Positions 8,190 to 16,021 of a stretch of 33,732 nucleotides of DNA are shown here, piece by piece. The stretch covers positions 1 to 33,732 of the forward strand of contig CANPYB010000005.1 in assembly GCA_947587605.1 (NCBI GenBank). Direction: 5' to 3'. The first letter of the stretch is position 1; each line of letters begins with the position of its first letter. The translations under genes and the position numbers were made by a program. This DNA is from Candidatus Gastranaerophilales bacterium. GTDB taxonomy: Bacteria > Cyanobacteriota > Vampirovibrionia > Gastranaerophilales > Gastranaerophilaceae. The notes below the pieces were generated by a model. It saw only the letters and a list, made by a program, of their open reading frames with translations. It was not told the DNA's origin and searched no databases.

Positions 8190-9292
8190 TATAAATCCTT
8201 AACTTTTTTAAGTACAATAATTAAAGCAACAGCACAAACAGGAGCTATCATCGAAGTAACCCAAGGGGAAAGTATTGCCTTTTCCGCCAATAAATCAAAA
8301 AACGGAATCGTAATATAATACGAAAATATAATACCGACAGCAACAAGCATGCCTATAAATTTTTGTTCTCTCGGCTTGGAGAACCCAAGCAGACAACCTA
8401 ATATTGTAAATAATATGCACATAAACGAATGAATAAAGCGCTGAATATACTTATTAAGCATAAATCTGTACTCATCATCCATTTTTTCCCGTTTTAAGAG
8501 TTTTATGTATTCCGAAATTTGAGCATTTGTAAGTTCTCGGTCGCGATTAACAGAATATTTCATTAATTTATAAGCATTTATTGCGCTTTGATTTTCCAGA
8601 ATAGGCAGATTTTCAATTTCTTCAATTTGATGAAAAATACCGTCTTTAGAAATCAAATATTTTTTACCGCTGTTAATAGTCCAAGTTTTATAATCGTACT
8701 TAACAAAATCGGATACAATAACACTTGATAAAAGACTTGCTCCCTCATCAGCTTTATTGTAGAAATTCAAAACAATAACATCGCGGATATTATTATCATC
8801 AAAGTTAGAAACTATAATAATTTTGTTCATTGAGTCATCCGGATTTTTAACGGGGAAAACAAATTGAGAAGTTCTGTTTTCACCTTTTATGTCGCTCAAT
8901 TTTGCGGCGGAATAAGGTAAAAGTTTAGAGCCTACAACAAAAGTTACTCCCGTTGCAAACACACTTAAAATAATTACTGAAGCTATGATACGGAAAAATG
9001 AAATTCCAACTCCGCGAAGCACGGTAATTTCAAAATCCTTACTTAATTTATCAAAAGTAAGCAAAGTTCCTAACAGCATTCCGACAGGCAGAGCTATATT
9101 TAAAACTTTTGGAAGTTCATAAATTATAATTGAAATTCCCATTTCAACGGTATAAACACCGCTAATAGTTCTTTGGACAGTCTTTAAAAAGATTTCGGGC
9201 ATAATCCAAACAATCATAAAGATAAAAATGCAGGCAAAACAAGCAAGGAACACCTGCGAAAAAATATATCTGTCAATTCGTTTAATCTTCAT
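8189..9292 (-). CDS. LPS export permease, LptF/LptG (YjgP/YjgQ) family
   Basis: This 367-residue membrane protein starts KIKRIDRYIFSQVF, the usual opening of YjgP/YjgQ proteins. It has three N-terminal membrane segments, a large periplasmic region (about residues 125-275, beta-rich jellyroll type) and three C-terminal segments, including the FTILGCLLGFS block. With LptB it would form the inner-membrane ABC transporter that extracts LPS. Proteobacteria have separate LptF and LptG; only one such gene lies here, as I recall for cyanobacteria, so it may act as a homodimer or pair with a copy elsewhere. The start overlaps the lptB stop by 1 nt (TAATG), and the stop overlaps the next start in the same way. 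Confidence 0.93.
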   Translation of the reverse strand: MKIKRIDRYIFSQVFLACFACIFIFMIVWIMPEIFLKTVQRTISGVYTVEMGISIIIYELPKVLNIALPVGMLLGTLLTFDKLSKDFEITVLRGVGISFFRIIASVIILSVFATGVTFVVGSKLLPYSAAKLSDIKGENRTSQFVFPVKNPDDSMNKIIIVSNFDDNNIRDVIVLNFYNKADEGASLLSSVIVSDFVKYDYKTWTINSGKKYLISKDGIFHQIEEIENLPILENQSAINAYKLMKYSVNRDRELTNAQISEYIKLLKREKMDDEYRFMLNKYIQRFIHSFMCILFTILGCLLGFSKPREQKFIGMLVAVGIIFSYYITIPFFDLLAEKAILSPWVTSMIAPVCAVALIIVLKKVKDL

Positions 9293-10014
9293 TAAAGCGA
9301 AAAATCCTTTCCGAGGTAAAATTGTTTTGCAATTTCATCATTAGCTATCTTATCCCTTGAGCCCTCTATTTGAATTTTACCGTCAAATATAACGTAGGCT
9401 CTATCTGTTATTGATAAAGTAGCTTTTGGATTATGGTCGGTAATTAAGACACCAAGTCCCCTGTCGGAGAGAAGTTTAATATTTTCTTTAATTTCACCTA
9501 TTGCAATAGGGTCAATTCCCGCAAAAGGTTCATCAAGGAGTATAAATTCGGGGCTTGCTGCAAGAGCGCGGGCAATTTCTACACGTCTTCTTTCACCGCC
9601 CGATAAAGATACGGCCATTGTATCTCTCAATCTCTTTATTCTAAACTCCTCAAGCAGTTCTTCAAGTTTTTTTGCTTTCTCATCTTTAGTAAGTTTATCA
9701 TTAAGTTCCAAAACAAGTTTAATATTATCTTCAACAGACAGTTTTCTGAAAATAGAAGCCTCTTGAGGCAGGTAGCCGATACCTTGTTTTGCCCTTAAAT
9801 TCATTGTCATTTCGGTTAAATCGATATCATCAATAAATATTTTACCCGAATTAGGTCTGATTAAACCGACAACCATGTAAAATGTTGTTGTCTTACCCGC
9901 ACCATTCGGACCTAACAACCCTACAACTTCACCCTTATTAACCTCTAAAGAAATATTATTAACAACAGTTCTGTCATTATAAATTTTAACAAGATTTTCC
10001 GTCTTAATTTTCAT
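9292..10014 (-). CDS. lptB: LPS export ABC transporter ATP-binding protein
   Basis: This 240-residue ATPase has Walker A GPNGAGKT (residues 35-42), Q-loop LPQEAS, signature SLSGGERRR (about 136-144), Walker B FILLDEP with Asp161 and Glu162, and the switch His194 in ITDHN. The DHNPKATL ending and GKDFSL tail are typical of LptB and not of generic ABC proteins. It energises LPS transport with the LptF/G-type permease encoded immediately downstream, with which it shares a TAATG overlap. The start is preceded by AAGGG in an inverted repeat and by a good sigma70-type promoter. An LptC or LptA gene is not seen here. Confidence 0.95.
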   Translation of the reverse strand: MKIKTENLVKIYNDRTVVNNISLEVNKGEVVGLLGPNGAGKTTTFYMVVGLIRPNSGKIFIDDIDLTEMTMNLRAKQGIGYLPQEASIFRKLSVEDNIKLVLELNDKLTKDEKAKKLEELLEEFRIKRLRDTMAVSLSGGERRRVEIARALAASPEFILLDEPFAGIDPIAIGEIKENIKLLSDRGLGVLITDHNPKATLSITDRAYVIFDGKIQIEGSRDKIANDEIAKQFYLGKDFSL

Positions 10015-10020
10015 AAAAAA

Positions 10021-10068
10021 TAACCCTTATCCAATATATACTTTAAATAAAACAAGGGTTAATGTCAA
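10021..10068 (-). promoter_or_regulatory. lptB promoter with inverted repeat (candidate operator)
   Basis: On the minus strand a perfect -35 TTGACA (plus-strand 10063-10068), a 17-nt spacer and TAAAGT (10040-10045) form a credible sigma70 promoter. An 8-bp inverted repeat flanks it: AAGGGTTA at 10054-10061 lies inside the spacer, and its complement TAACCCTT at 10021-10028 lies just before the lptB start, overlapping the AAGGG ribosome binding site. The two arms are 25 nt apart. They could form an operator or, if transcribed from upstream, a hairpin masking the ribosome binding site. Confidence 0.55.
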
Positions 10069-10087
10069 AATCCGGACAAAAATTAAC

Positions 10088-10121
10088 AAAAAAAAGACTC
10101 CTTTTCGGGAGTCTTTTTTAT
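10088..10121 (-). terminator. intrinsic terminator after the HEAT-repeat gene
   Basis: The arms AAAAAGACTCC (10091-10101) and GGAGTCTTTTT (10108-10118) are perfect complements around a 6-nt loop. On the minus strand a T run follows the stem. It lies 15-45 nt past the stop of the HEAT-repeat gene and separates it from lptB. The plus-strand arm also ends in T residues, but no plus-strand gene feeds into it. Confidence 0.9.
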
Positions 10122-10133
10122 ATTTTTTTTAAG

Positions 10134-10982
10134 TTAAGCAGTAACTTTTTTACCCTGCATATCGTTAACCGGTTTCCAGTTAGCTGCCATAATTTTCTTA
10201 AATGATTTTAAAGCCGTATCTTCAAGTTCGCCGAGTTCTTCAGCTTTAACAATTAATTCTCTTAAAGGAAGCAAAGCTCTTTGATCACGAAGAACACCTA
10301 ATGCAGCAGCGGCGCCGGCTCTAACGAGGTCATTTTCTTTTTCATTTTTCATAACTTCAATTAAAGACGGAACTGCTTTTGTATCATTAAGTTTACCTAA
10401 AGAAGTAACCGCATAGATACGAACGTTAACCCATTCGTCTTTTAACATTTTAATAACGTGGTCAACAGCTTTAGGGTTGCCTATTTCACCAAGAGCACGG
10501 GTAGCATCACATCTGACATTAACTTTTTCACTATCCAAAGATTCAATTAAAGCATCGGTAGCAACATCGCCGATTTCAATTAAAGCATCGGTAGCGGTAA
10601 TACAAACTTGAGGATTTTCATCATTTAATGCTTCAACAAGCGGTTCAACCACTTCTCTGCCGCCCAAACGGCCTAATGCTCTGGCTGCACGAACGCGAAC
10701 ATCAACATTTCTGTCTTCGCGTAAAGATTCAATTAACGGAATTGTAGCAGATACTTCACCGAGTTCACCCAGTGCTCTTGCTGCATATAAACGAACAGAG
10801 CCGTTTCTGTCATTTTTAAGTACATCAATTAACGGTTCAACTGCGCTTGCGTCACCCATTTCACCGAGTACTCTTGCAGCATTATATCTAACTTTTTCCG
10901 AATTACTTGTTCTTAAATCATTTAACAGTTCATCAAAAGATTTCTTTGCCTGTTTTTTCCTAGAGTTCACACTTATTGTCAT
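10134..10982 (-). CDS. HEAT-repeat protein (PBS-lyase-like repeats)
   Basis: This 282-residue protein is built of about seven 31-residue HEAT repeats with the recurring pattern VRxxAARALGELG followed by AVxPLIxxL (for example YNAARVLGEMGDASAVEPLI and VRVRAARALGRLG). It has a basic N-terminus (SRKKQAKKS) and a short non-repeat tail. It has no signal peptide, so it is probably a cytoplasmic scaffold. In cyanobacteria such repeats occur in phycobilin lyases (CpcE) and NblB, but no bilin gene is seen here and the partner is unknown. GGAGGAA (10985-10991) is an excellent ribosome binding site. The upstream region carries an element shared with tpsA1. It is monocistronic, given the terminator just downstream. 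Confidence 0.88.
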   Translation of the reverse strand: MTISVNSRKKQAKKSFDELLNDLRTSNSEKVRYNAARVLGEMGDASAVEPLIDVLKNDRNGSVRLYAARALGELGEVSATIPLIESLREDRNVDVRVRAARALGRLGGREVVEPLVEALNDENPQVCITATDALIEIGDVATDALIESLDSEKVNVRCDATRALGEIGNPKAVDHVIKMLKDEWVNVRIYAVTSLGKLNDTKAVPSLIEVMKNEKENDLVRAGAAAALGVLRDQRALLPLRELIVKAEELGELEDTALKSFKKIMAANWKPVNDMQGKKVTA

Positions 10983-11019
10983 TCTTCCTCCGACAAAAAT
11001 ATACTTACTTACCTACACT

Positions 11020-11061
11020 TATATATAAAAAAATTTTATCTTTAATAATTGACTTTTTTAT
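11020..11061 (-). repeat. shared AT-rich upstream element, copy A
   Basis: This 42-nt stretch aligns with 27251-27291. Blocks TATATATAAA, AATTTTAT and AATTGACTTTTTTAT are identical and only short gaps separate them. Both copies lie upstream of minus-strand genes (the HEAT gene here, tpsA1 there), and an ATTAAC follows each by roughly 10-20 nt. It may be a promoter or regulator site. Chance similarity is partly favoured by the AT-rich background. Confidence 0.45.
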
Positions 11062-11122
11062 TCAAAAATTTTACGAATTATTAACATAAAATTTTTTTTA
11101 TTCTTTTTGGGGAGAAGATAAA

Positions 11123-11179
11123 ATGTATTTAGAACACTTTATCAACTTTTGTTTTCATATTATAACATGTTTTTCTTAA
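11123..11179 (+). CDS. possible 18-residue small ORF or leader peptide
   Basis: ATG at 11123 is preceded at a proper distance by GGGGAGAAG (11109-11117), the only G-rich patch in this intergenic region. The frame encodes an 18-residue hydrophobic peptide starting MYLEHFINF with two Cys, and ends at TAA. It lies 160 bp upstream of the UbiA-family gene. It could be a leader peptide, a small membrane peptide or a chance ORF. I see no promoter or attenuator that decides between these. Confidence 0.3.
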   Translation: MYLEHFINFCFHIITCFS

Positions 11180-11341
11180 AATTAAAATATTTCTTTTACT
11201 TATTAAAATAATTTTTATTTATTGTTTTTTTAATATTATGTCTTATTTAGTTATAAATTAAAAGTTTTTGTAACATTTTTTTACAAAAAATTAATATTTT
11301 TGAGCTATGCTTATAATATATTGGTGAGGTTTGTGCATTTT

Positions 11342-12343
11342 ATGGGTTTTAAAGATAAAGTTAACCTGTTTTTTACTTTGTGTCGAGGCTATTCTCTGCC
11401 AATATCAATTATGTCTTGGGTAGTACCATTTTTATTCGCTTTTTTAAACGGAGGCAATGTATTTTACGGATTAATTGCACTTTTTGGTATCGTTATTCTG
11501 CACCTTGCAACTAATCTATTCGATGATGTTGTTGATTATGTAATTGAATATAACAAAATAAAAAAAGGATTAAAAAACGATTTTAATTTTCAAAAAGGAA
11601 AGTGCTCTTTAATAATAAACAAAGAGGTTTCACTTAAAACGGCTTTTGCTGTTTCAGTTTTATTATTTTTTATTGCAGGGTTAACAGGGTTATATTTTAT
11701 CGGTATTTACGGATTTAAACTCTTATATATCATAATTCCGTCGGCATTTATATTTTTGCTTTATCCCATATTGGGCTCAATGGGGTTTGGTGAAGTTCTT
11801 GTTGCTATTGCTTTTTCTCCGCTTTTATATTCGGGTGTGTATTTTGTTATGACGGGCGGATTTTCTTATGATATTTTAGCAATTTCAATTTCCACGGGAT
11901 TATTTGTTGTTGCGGTTTTACACAATCATATGCTTTTAGATTATAAGTATGACAAAACAAACAGAAAAATGACGCTTTCAAGACTTTGCGGGAATGAAAG
12001 AAATGCGCTTATTTTGCTTGTAATATTCATTATTTCGGCTTATTTAAACATATTAATCAGAGTAATATTAAAAACATTACCGCCAATTTATTTATTGACG
12101 TTATTATCAATCCCGACTGCCATTATATTAATTAAGACAATGAATACTCATATAAAAAATCCCGATGAAGAAATAAAATATAATATATTAATGGGCAGTA
12201 TGAGAGGAGAAAATCAAGCACCAAAAGAGCAGAAAAATTTTATAAGAAAGTTTTTAATTATGCAAAATCTGCTTGCCTTCTTTATCGTATTACTTTGCAT
12301 AGCAATAATTTCGGACGGTGTAATAAACAATGTATATCATTGA
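11342..12343 (+). CDS. UbiA-family prenyltransferase (MenA-like)
   Basis: An integral membrane protein with about eight membrane segments and both Mg-diphosphate motifs of the UbiA superfamily: NLFDDVVDY after TM2 and DYKYDKTNRKMTL in the later loop, with the RKxTL tail typical of MenA-type enzymes. Such enzymes attach a polyprenyl chain to an aromatic or other acceptor; the acceptor here is not known. I chose ATG 11342, which has GGTGAGG at 11323-11329. A longer reading from TTG 11300 would include TATAAT as codons and is less likely. GTG 11324 or 11333 are alternatives. The last 14 nt overlap the next small gene, so the two are coupled. No other quinone gene is seen in the window. Confidence 0.85.
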   Translation: MGFKDKVNLFFTLCRGYSLPISIMSWVVPFLFAFLNGGNVFYGLIALFGIVILHLATNLFDDVVDYVIEYNKIKKGLKNDFNFQKGKCSLIINKEVSLKTAFAVSVLLFFIAGLTGLYFIGIYGFKLLYIIIPSAFIFLLYPILGSMGFGEVLVAIAFSPLLYSGVYFVMTGGFSYDILAISISTGLFVVAVLHNHMLLDYKYDKTNRKMTLSRLCGNERNALILLVIFIISAYLNILIRVILKTLPPIYLLTLLSIPTAIILIKTMNTHIKNPDEEIKYNILMGSMRGENQAPKEQKNFIRKFLIMQNLLAFFIVLLCIAIISDGVINNVYH

Positions 12344-12551
12344 AAAAATTATAAGAATATTAAACAAATTGAAAAATCGGGAGAATAATATAATTGTTCA
12401 AAATGAAGAAAATGAACCCGAGCTTGAGGATATATTAACCTGTAAACATACATTTCTGCCTGTAGATTCAACGGGAGAAGTTCTTGCGTGTACAAAATGC
12501 GGATATTTAGTGACAAAAGACCGACTAAAAATTAATAAGGACTCCGTTTGA
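12330..12551 (+). CDS. small protein with CxH...CxxC zinc-ribbon-like motif
   Basis: This 73-residue protein overlaps the 3' end of the UbiA-family gene by 14 nt, indicating translational coupling. It has a basic amphipathic N-terminal helix (IEKIIRILNKLKNR), an acidic linker, and a compact CKH (residues 38-40) followed 13 residues later by CTKC (54-57), a likely zinc site. No ribosome binding site of its own is evident. Its role may be linked to the prenyltransferase, but this is only inferred from position. I do not recognise a named family. Its end overlaps the convergent gene by 20 nt. Confidence 0.7.
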   Translation: MYIIEKIIRILNKLKNRENNIIVQNEENEPELEDILTCKHTFLPVDSTGEVLACTKCGYLVTKDRLKINKDSV

Positions 12552-13092
12552 ACAATAAAGTATATTTATCCTCACCGTAATATAAAGTAATTATAATATA
12601 CTTAACTTCAACTTCTACATTAACATAAGATGAAGGCGGAGTAACACGTCCCGAATTTTTAGCGGTATCATAAAATTTCTTTCTTACTCCTAAGGTAAAT
12701 TTCTGCCAGCCGTTTAACTTAATTTTAGGAACATTTGCATCATAAAAATTTATAGGAGTATCCTCTTTTTTTGCAGCAGGTATAATAAATTCCACTTTAC
12801 CGTTTTGTTTAAACAGAACAAAATCGCGTCCTTTTAAATTCCTTGGAGTCAAAAGGTAGTACCCCGGCGGAATTGTAATATCCTTAAAATATAAGTCAGT
12901 ACTTGTTCTAAAAAGCGGATAAGGCGACCAAGAGTATTTAACGGTATCTTCATCCTGATAAGGGTCAACGTCATTATATAATTTAGACTCAAAAGGCTGA
13001 GCCGCCTCATATAACGAGTCATTATCAGCACAATATGCTGACTGAATTTGAGAACCCGCTAAAATTAATACAGCTATAAGTAATTTCTTCAT
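12532..13092 (-). CDS. exported protein of unknown function
   Basis: This 186-residue protein begins with a clear Sec signal peptide (MKKLLIAVLILAGSQIQSAY) and a likely cut after CA at residue 22. The mature part is rich in aromatic and beta-strand-forming residues (YSWSPYPLFRTSTDLYFKDITIPPGYYLLTP, VEVEVKYIIITLYYG) with no further membrane segment, so it is probably periplasmic or associated with the envelope. I do not recognise a family. There is no Shine-Dalgarno sequence before the ATG. A TTGCTT-17-TATTAA promoter ends 9 nt before it, so the transcript may have almost no leader. The 3' end overlaps the small Cys/His gene by 20 nt. Confidence 0.75.
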   Translation of the reverse strand: MKKLLIAVLILAGSQIQSAYCADNDSLYEAAQPFESKLYNDVDPYQDEDTVKYSWSPYPLFRTSTDLYFKDITIPPGYYLLTPRNLKGRDFVLFKQNGKVEFIIPAAKKEDTPINFYDANVPKIKLNGWQKFTLGVRKKFYDTAKNSGRVTPPSSYVNVEVEVKYIIITLYYGEDKYTLLFKRSPY

Positions 13093-13101
13093 AGTCTTAT
13101 A

Positions 13102-13130
13102 TTAATACTTTTTTTTTATTAATCAAGCAA
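13102..13130 (-). promoter_or_regulatory. candidate promoter for the exported unknown protein
   Basis: On the minus strand TTGCTT (plus-strand 13125-13130), a 17-nt spacer and TATTAA (13102-13107) precede the ATG at 13092 by 9 nt. No ribosome binding site is visible, so a very short or absent leader is suggested. Confidence 0.35.
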
Positions 13131-13170
13131 AATGTTTATGATACGATAGAAATGGAGAAGGAAGAAAAAA

Positions 13171-14502
13171 ATGAAAACAGCAAATCAAGAAATAATGCCG
13201 ATTACAAGAAAAATAAATGAAGCAGGAAACGTAGAAATAGGCGGATGCGACTTAACAGAACTTGCAAATAAGTACGGAACTCCTCTTTATATATTTGATG
13301 AAGCTACAATTCGCTCTATGACAAGAAGTTACAAAGACGCTTTTAAATCATATCCGAAAATGAGAATGATGTATGCATCAAAAGCGTTTATGACTGCGTC
13401 AATATGCAAAATAATGGAGCAAGAGGGGTTTGGGCTTGATTTATGCTCGGGCGGAGAAATATATACCGCAAAATCAGCAGGTTTTGATATGAAAAAGACT
13501 TTGTTTAACGGTAATAATAAATCCTTTGAAGAATTAAAAATGGCTGTAGAATGCGAAATCGGCACAATTTCGGTTGATAATTTTTATGAGCTTATGCTGT
13601 TAAACGATATAGCTTCAGAAGCAAAAAAAGAAATAAAAATTCTTTTAAGAATTACTCCCGGGATTGAATGCCATACACATGAATATATCCAAACAGGACA
13701 TCTTGATTCAAAATTCGGTTTTGATTTAACAACCTTAGATGAAGCAATTAATTTAATTATCAATGAATATAAAAATTTAAAATTAAGCGGTCTGCACGCT
13801 CATATCGGTTCTCAAATATTTGAAAAACAGGTTTATTACGATGAAATCGGAGTAATTTTTAAAGAAATAAAAAGAATTAAAGATAAATATAATATAGAAT
13901 TAAAAGAAATAAACATAGGCGGAGGCTTGGGAATAAAATACACCGAAGATGATAAACCCATATCGGTATATGAAATTGCACAAACAATTATTGAGTCAAT
14001 AGAAAAACACTCGAAAGAGTATAATATAGAACCGCCCTATGTATATATAGAGCCCGGGCGAAGCATAATCGGTACATCGGGAGTTACTATTTACACGGCA
14101 GGAAGTTCAAAACAGGTGCCAAACGGAAGAAGATATCAAGCTGTTGACGGCGGGATGTCAGATAATGCCAGACCAAGTCTGTATCAGGCAAAATATACGG
14201 TAGAAGTAGCAAACAAACCCGAAGAAAAAGAAACAGAAATGATTACAATCGCAGGCAAACACTGTGAATCGGGCGACATATTAGCTAAAGATGTTACTCT
14301 GCCCGTAATAGAAGAAGGCGATGTAATATGCTTCTATGATACCGGAGCTTACGGATATTCCATGTCAAGCAATTACAACAGAGTTTTAAAACCTGCCGCC
14401 GTACTTGTAAATAACGGAAAATCTGATATTATAATAAATAGACAAACTTATGAAGAATTAATACAAACGGATGTAATTCCCGAAAGACTGATGAATGCTT
14501 GA
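13171..14502 (+). CDS. lysA: diaminopimelate decarboxylase
   Basis: This 443-residue PLP enzyme makes L-lysine from meso-DAP. The PLP lysine is Lys71 in YASKAF. Other marks are GFGLDLCSGGEIYTA, HAHIGSQIF, the phosphate-binding INIGGGLGIKY, EPGRSIIGTSG, the active-site Cys365 in CESGDI, and GAYGYSMSSNYN. The ATG has a purine-rich GGAGAAGGA site a few bases upstream. The 3' end overlaps cdaA by 8 nt. I looked for a lysine riboswitch in the 78-bp gap upstream and there is no room for one. Confidence 0.97.
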   Translation: MKTANQEIMPITRKINEAGNVEIGGCDLTELANKYGTPLYIFDEATIRSMTRSYKDAFKSYPKMRMMYASKAFMTASICKIMEQEGFGLDLCSGGEIYTAKSAGFDMKKTLFNGNNKSFEELKMAVECEIGTISVDNFYELMLLNDIASEAKKEIKILLRITPGIECHTHEYIQTGHLDSKFGFDLTTLDEAINLIINEYKNLKLSGLHAHIGSQIFEKQVYYDEIGVIFKEIKRIKDKYNIELKEINIGGGLGIKYTEDDKPISVYEIAQTIIESIEKHSKEYNIEPPYVYIEPGRSIIGTSGVTIYTAGSSKQVPNGRRYQAVDGGMSDNARPSLYQAKYTVEVANKPEEKETEMITIAGKHCESGDILAKDVTLPVIEEGDVICFYDTGAYGYSMSSNYNRVLKPAAVLVNNGKSDIIINRQTYEELIQTDVIPERLMNA

Positions 14503-15397
14503 TACGATATTAAAATTTTACGGCAATTTTTTTGACAAAACGGAACTTGCAACAAGCGCAGTAAATTTAACCGTTAAAGATGCGGTGCAGGTTCTTATTG
14601 TTATATTAATTGCGGTATATTTATACGTAAAATTCATTAAAAATACTCAGTCGGAAAAACTCGTAAGAGGAATACTGCTTTTTATAATTTCAGCGTGGAT
14701 ATTTTCGGGAGCATTAATTGCTTTGGAATTCCAAATCCTCGGACAAATAGCTCAATACCTGTTAACAGGGTTATTGTTGTCTTTGGTGATAGTATTCCAG
14801 CCCGAATTAAGACGTCTTATGGTTCATCTGGGGCAGACAAAGTTTGTTGCAAAAAATTTCCTGTGGTTTAAAACAAGCGCTAACGAACAAAAAACAAATG
14901 TTGTAAAAGAAATAACAGAAGCTGTAAAATATTGCAGCAGAGTTAAAAGAGGCGCATTAATAGTTATACAAAAAAATCAAGATCAATCTTTTTATAATGA
15001 TGTCGGAACGATAATTAATGCTGATATTTCGGCAGAATTAATATTAACAATCTTTTTCCCAAACACGCCTTTGCACGACGGCGCAATGGTAATAAATAAT
15101 AATAAAATTCTGGCAGCAGGTGTATTGCTGCCATTGACGGAAGATCCCAAACTAAGCTGGAGATACGGTACACGTCACAGAGCCGCAATAGGTGCAAGCG
15201 AAGTATCGGATTCAACCTGTATTGTTGTATCCGAAGAAACAGGCGATATTTCAATTGCAATAGACGGGATACTCAGAAAATATGAAGATATAACAACATT
15301 TAAGGAAGATTTGGAAAAAATATTATCAAATGAAACCGCAGAAAAAATGGAAAACGCATTTTTTGCTAATTTGATAAAGTTGAGAAAGAAAGATTAA
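14495..15397 (+). CDS. cdaA: membrane diadenylate cyclase
   Basis: This 300-residue protein has an N-terminal region with three membrane segments (about residues 30-100) and a C-terminal DisA_N domain. The catalytic motifs are DGA (residues 195-197 in PLHDGAMV) and RHR (227-229 in GTRHRAAIG). It condenses two ATP to cyclic di-AMP, a messenger that controls potassium and osmotic balance and cell wall state. It overlaps lysA by 8 nt, and the next gene starts on its last base. In firmicutes this gene sits with cdaR/glmM; here it follows lysA, an arrangement I recall from cyanobacteria, where uppS usually comes next. No cdaR is seen. Confidence 0.95.
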   Translation: MLDTILKFYGNFFDKTELATSAVNLTVKDAVQVLIVILIAVYLYVKFIKNTQSEKLVRGILLFIISAWIFSGALIALEFQILGQIAQYLLTGLLLSLVIVFQPELRRLMVHLGQTKFVAKNFLWFKTSANEQKTNVVKEITEAVKYCSRVKRGALIVIQKNQDQSFYNDVGTIINADISAELILTIFFPNTPLHDGAMVINNNKILAAGVLLPLTEDPKLSWRYGTRHRAAIGASEVSDSTCIVVSEETGDISIAIDGILRKYEDITTFKEDLEKILSNETAEKMENAFFANLIKLRKKD

Positions 15398-16011
15398 TGA
15401 ACCCTATAAGTAAAATAACACAAGAAAAAATATTTGCACTGTTGAGAAATCAAAACCCGGAAGAAACGGAAAAGATAATAAATGCAATAACGGACGGCGG
15501 AATAAAAATAATTGAAATAGTTATCGAAACCCCCGAAATGGTTAAGGTATTGGAGAAATTAACCAAAAGAGAAGACCGTCCCATGATTATGGCAGGCGGA
15601 ATAATAACGCAAAGGCAGGCTCAAATCGTAATTGATGCGGGTGCCGATGTCGTTGTATCACCCGTTTTTCAAATGAATTTAGTACGGCTTTGCAAAAGCG
15701 AAAAAACACCGCTTATTATGACGGCAACAACTCCAAACGAAGCATATTCGGCTTGGAAAGCAAATACTCAGTTAATAAAAATTTCTCCAGCAAATCCCAT
15801 GGGCGGAGCAGAATACATAGAAGATATACTTCGTCCGATGAAATTTATAAATATAATAGCGGCAGGAAGTATAAAAACAGATGATATCCCCGCATACTTA
15901 AAAGCGGGAGCTAAAGCTGTAGGACTCGGCAGAGCCATATATAAAGACGCAGACTATAACGAAATAACAAGAAGATCAAAATTGGCATACAATAAAGCAC
16001 AAGGAATTTAA
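15397..16011 (+). CDS. eda: KDPG/KHG aldolase-like protein
   Basis: This 204-residue protein has the length and TIM-barrel pattern of class I KDPG/KHG aldolases, which release pyruvate from 2-keto-3-deoxy-6-phosphogluconate. Visible are the catalytic Glu40 (KIIEI), MAGGIIT, ADVVVSPVF, the Schiff-base Lys128 in LIKISPANPMGG, and AAGSIKTDDIPAYLKAGAKAVGLG. The Arg usually found four residues after the catalytic Glu (TLRT in E. coli) is Glu44 here, so the substrate may differ. The ATG shares one base with the cdaA stop. I see no edd or other Entner-Doudoroff gene. The fold is secure, the substrate less so. Confidence 0.82.
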   Translation: MNPISKITQEKIFALLRNQNPEETEKIINAITDGGIKIIEIVIETPEMVKVLEKLTKREDRPMIMAGGIITQRQAQIVIDAGADVVVSPVFQMNLVRLCKSEKTPLIMTATTPNEAYSAWKANTQLIKISPANPMGGAEYIEDILRPMKFINIIAAGSIKTDDIPAYLKAGAKAVGLGRAIYKDADYNEITRRSKLAYNKAQGI

Positions 16012-16021
16012 AAGGGATAAA

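Larger units (their letters stand above)
10983..11341. other. long AT-rich divergent intergenic region
   Basis: About 359 bp between the HEAT-repeat gene (minus) and the UbiA-family gene (plus). It holds the HEAT gene ribosome binding site, an AT-rich element shared with the tpsA1 upstream region (11020-11061), a tiny ORF with a strong GGGGAG site (11123-11179), and TATAAT at 11312-11317 just before the UbiA-family gene. The remainder is T/A runs with no RNA gene that I can recognise. Confidence 0.6.

Noticed and set aside
11300-11341. TTG start giving 14 extra residues to the UbiA-family protein
   Set aside because: The extension contains TATAAT and the GGTGAGG ribosome binding site as coding sequence, and ATG 11342 is a better start.
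13093-13170. Lysine riboswitch before lysA
   Set aside because: Only 78 bp lie between the divergent genes, too short for the aptamer, and no such folds are seen.
16012-16021. Glycine riboswitch before gcvPB
   Set aside because: Only a 10-nt gap follows the eda-like gene, so gcvPB is read from an upstream promoter.
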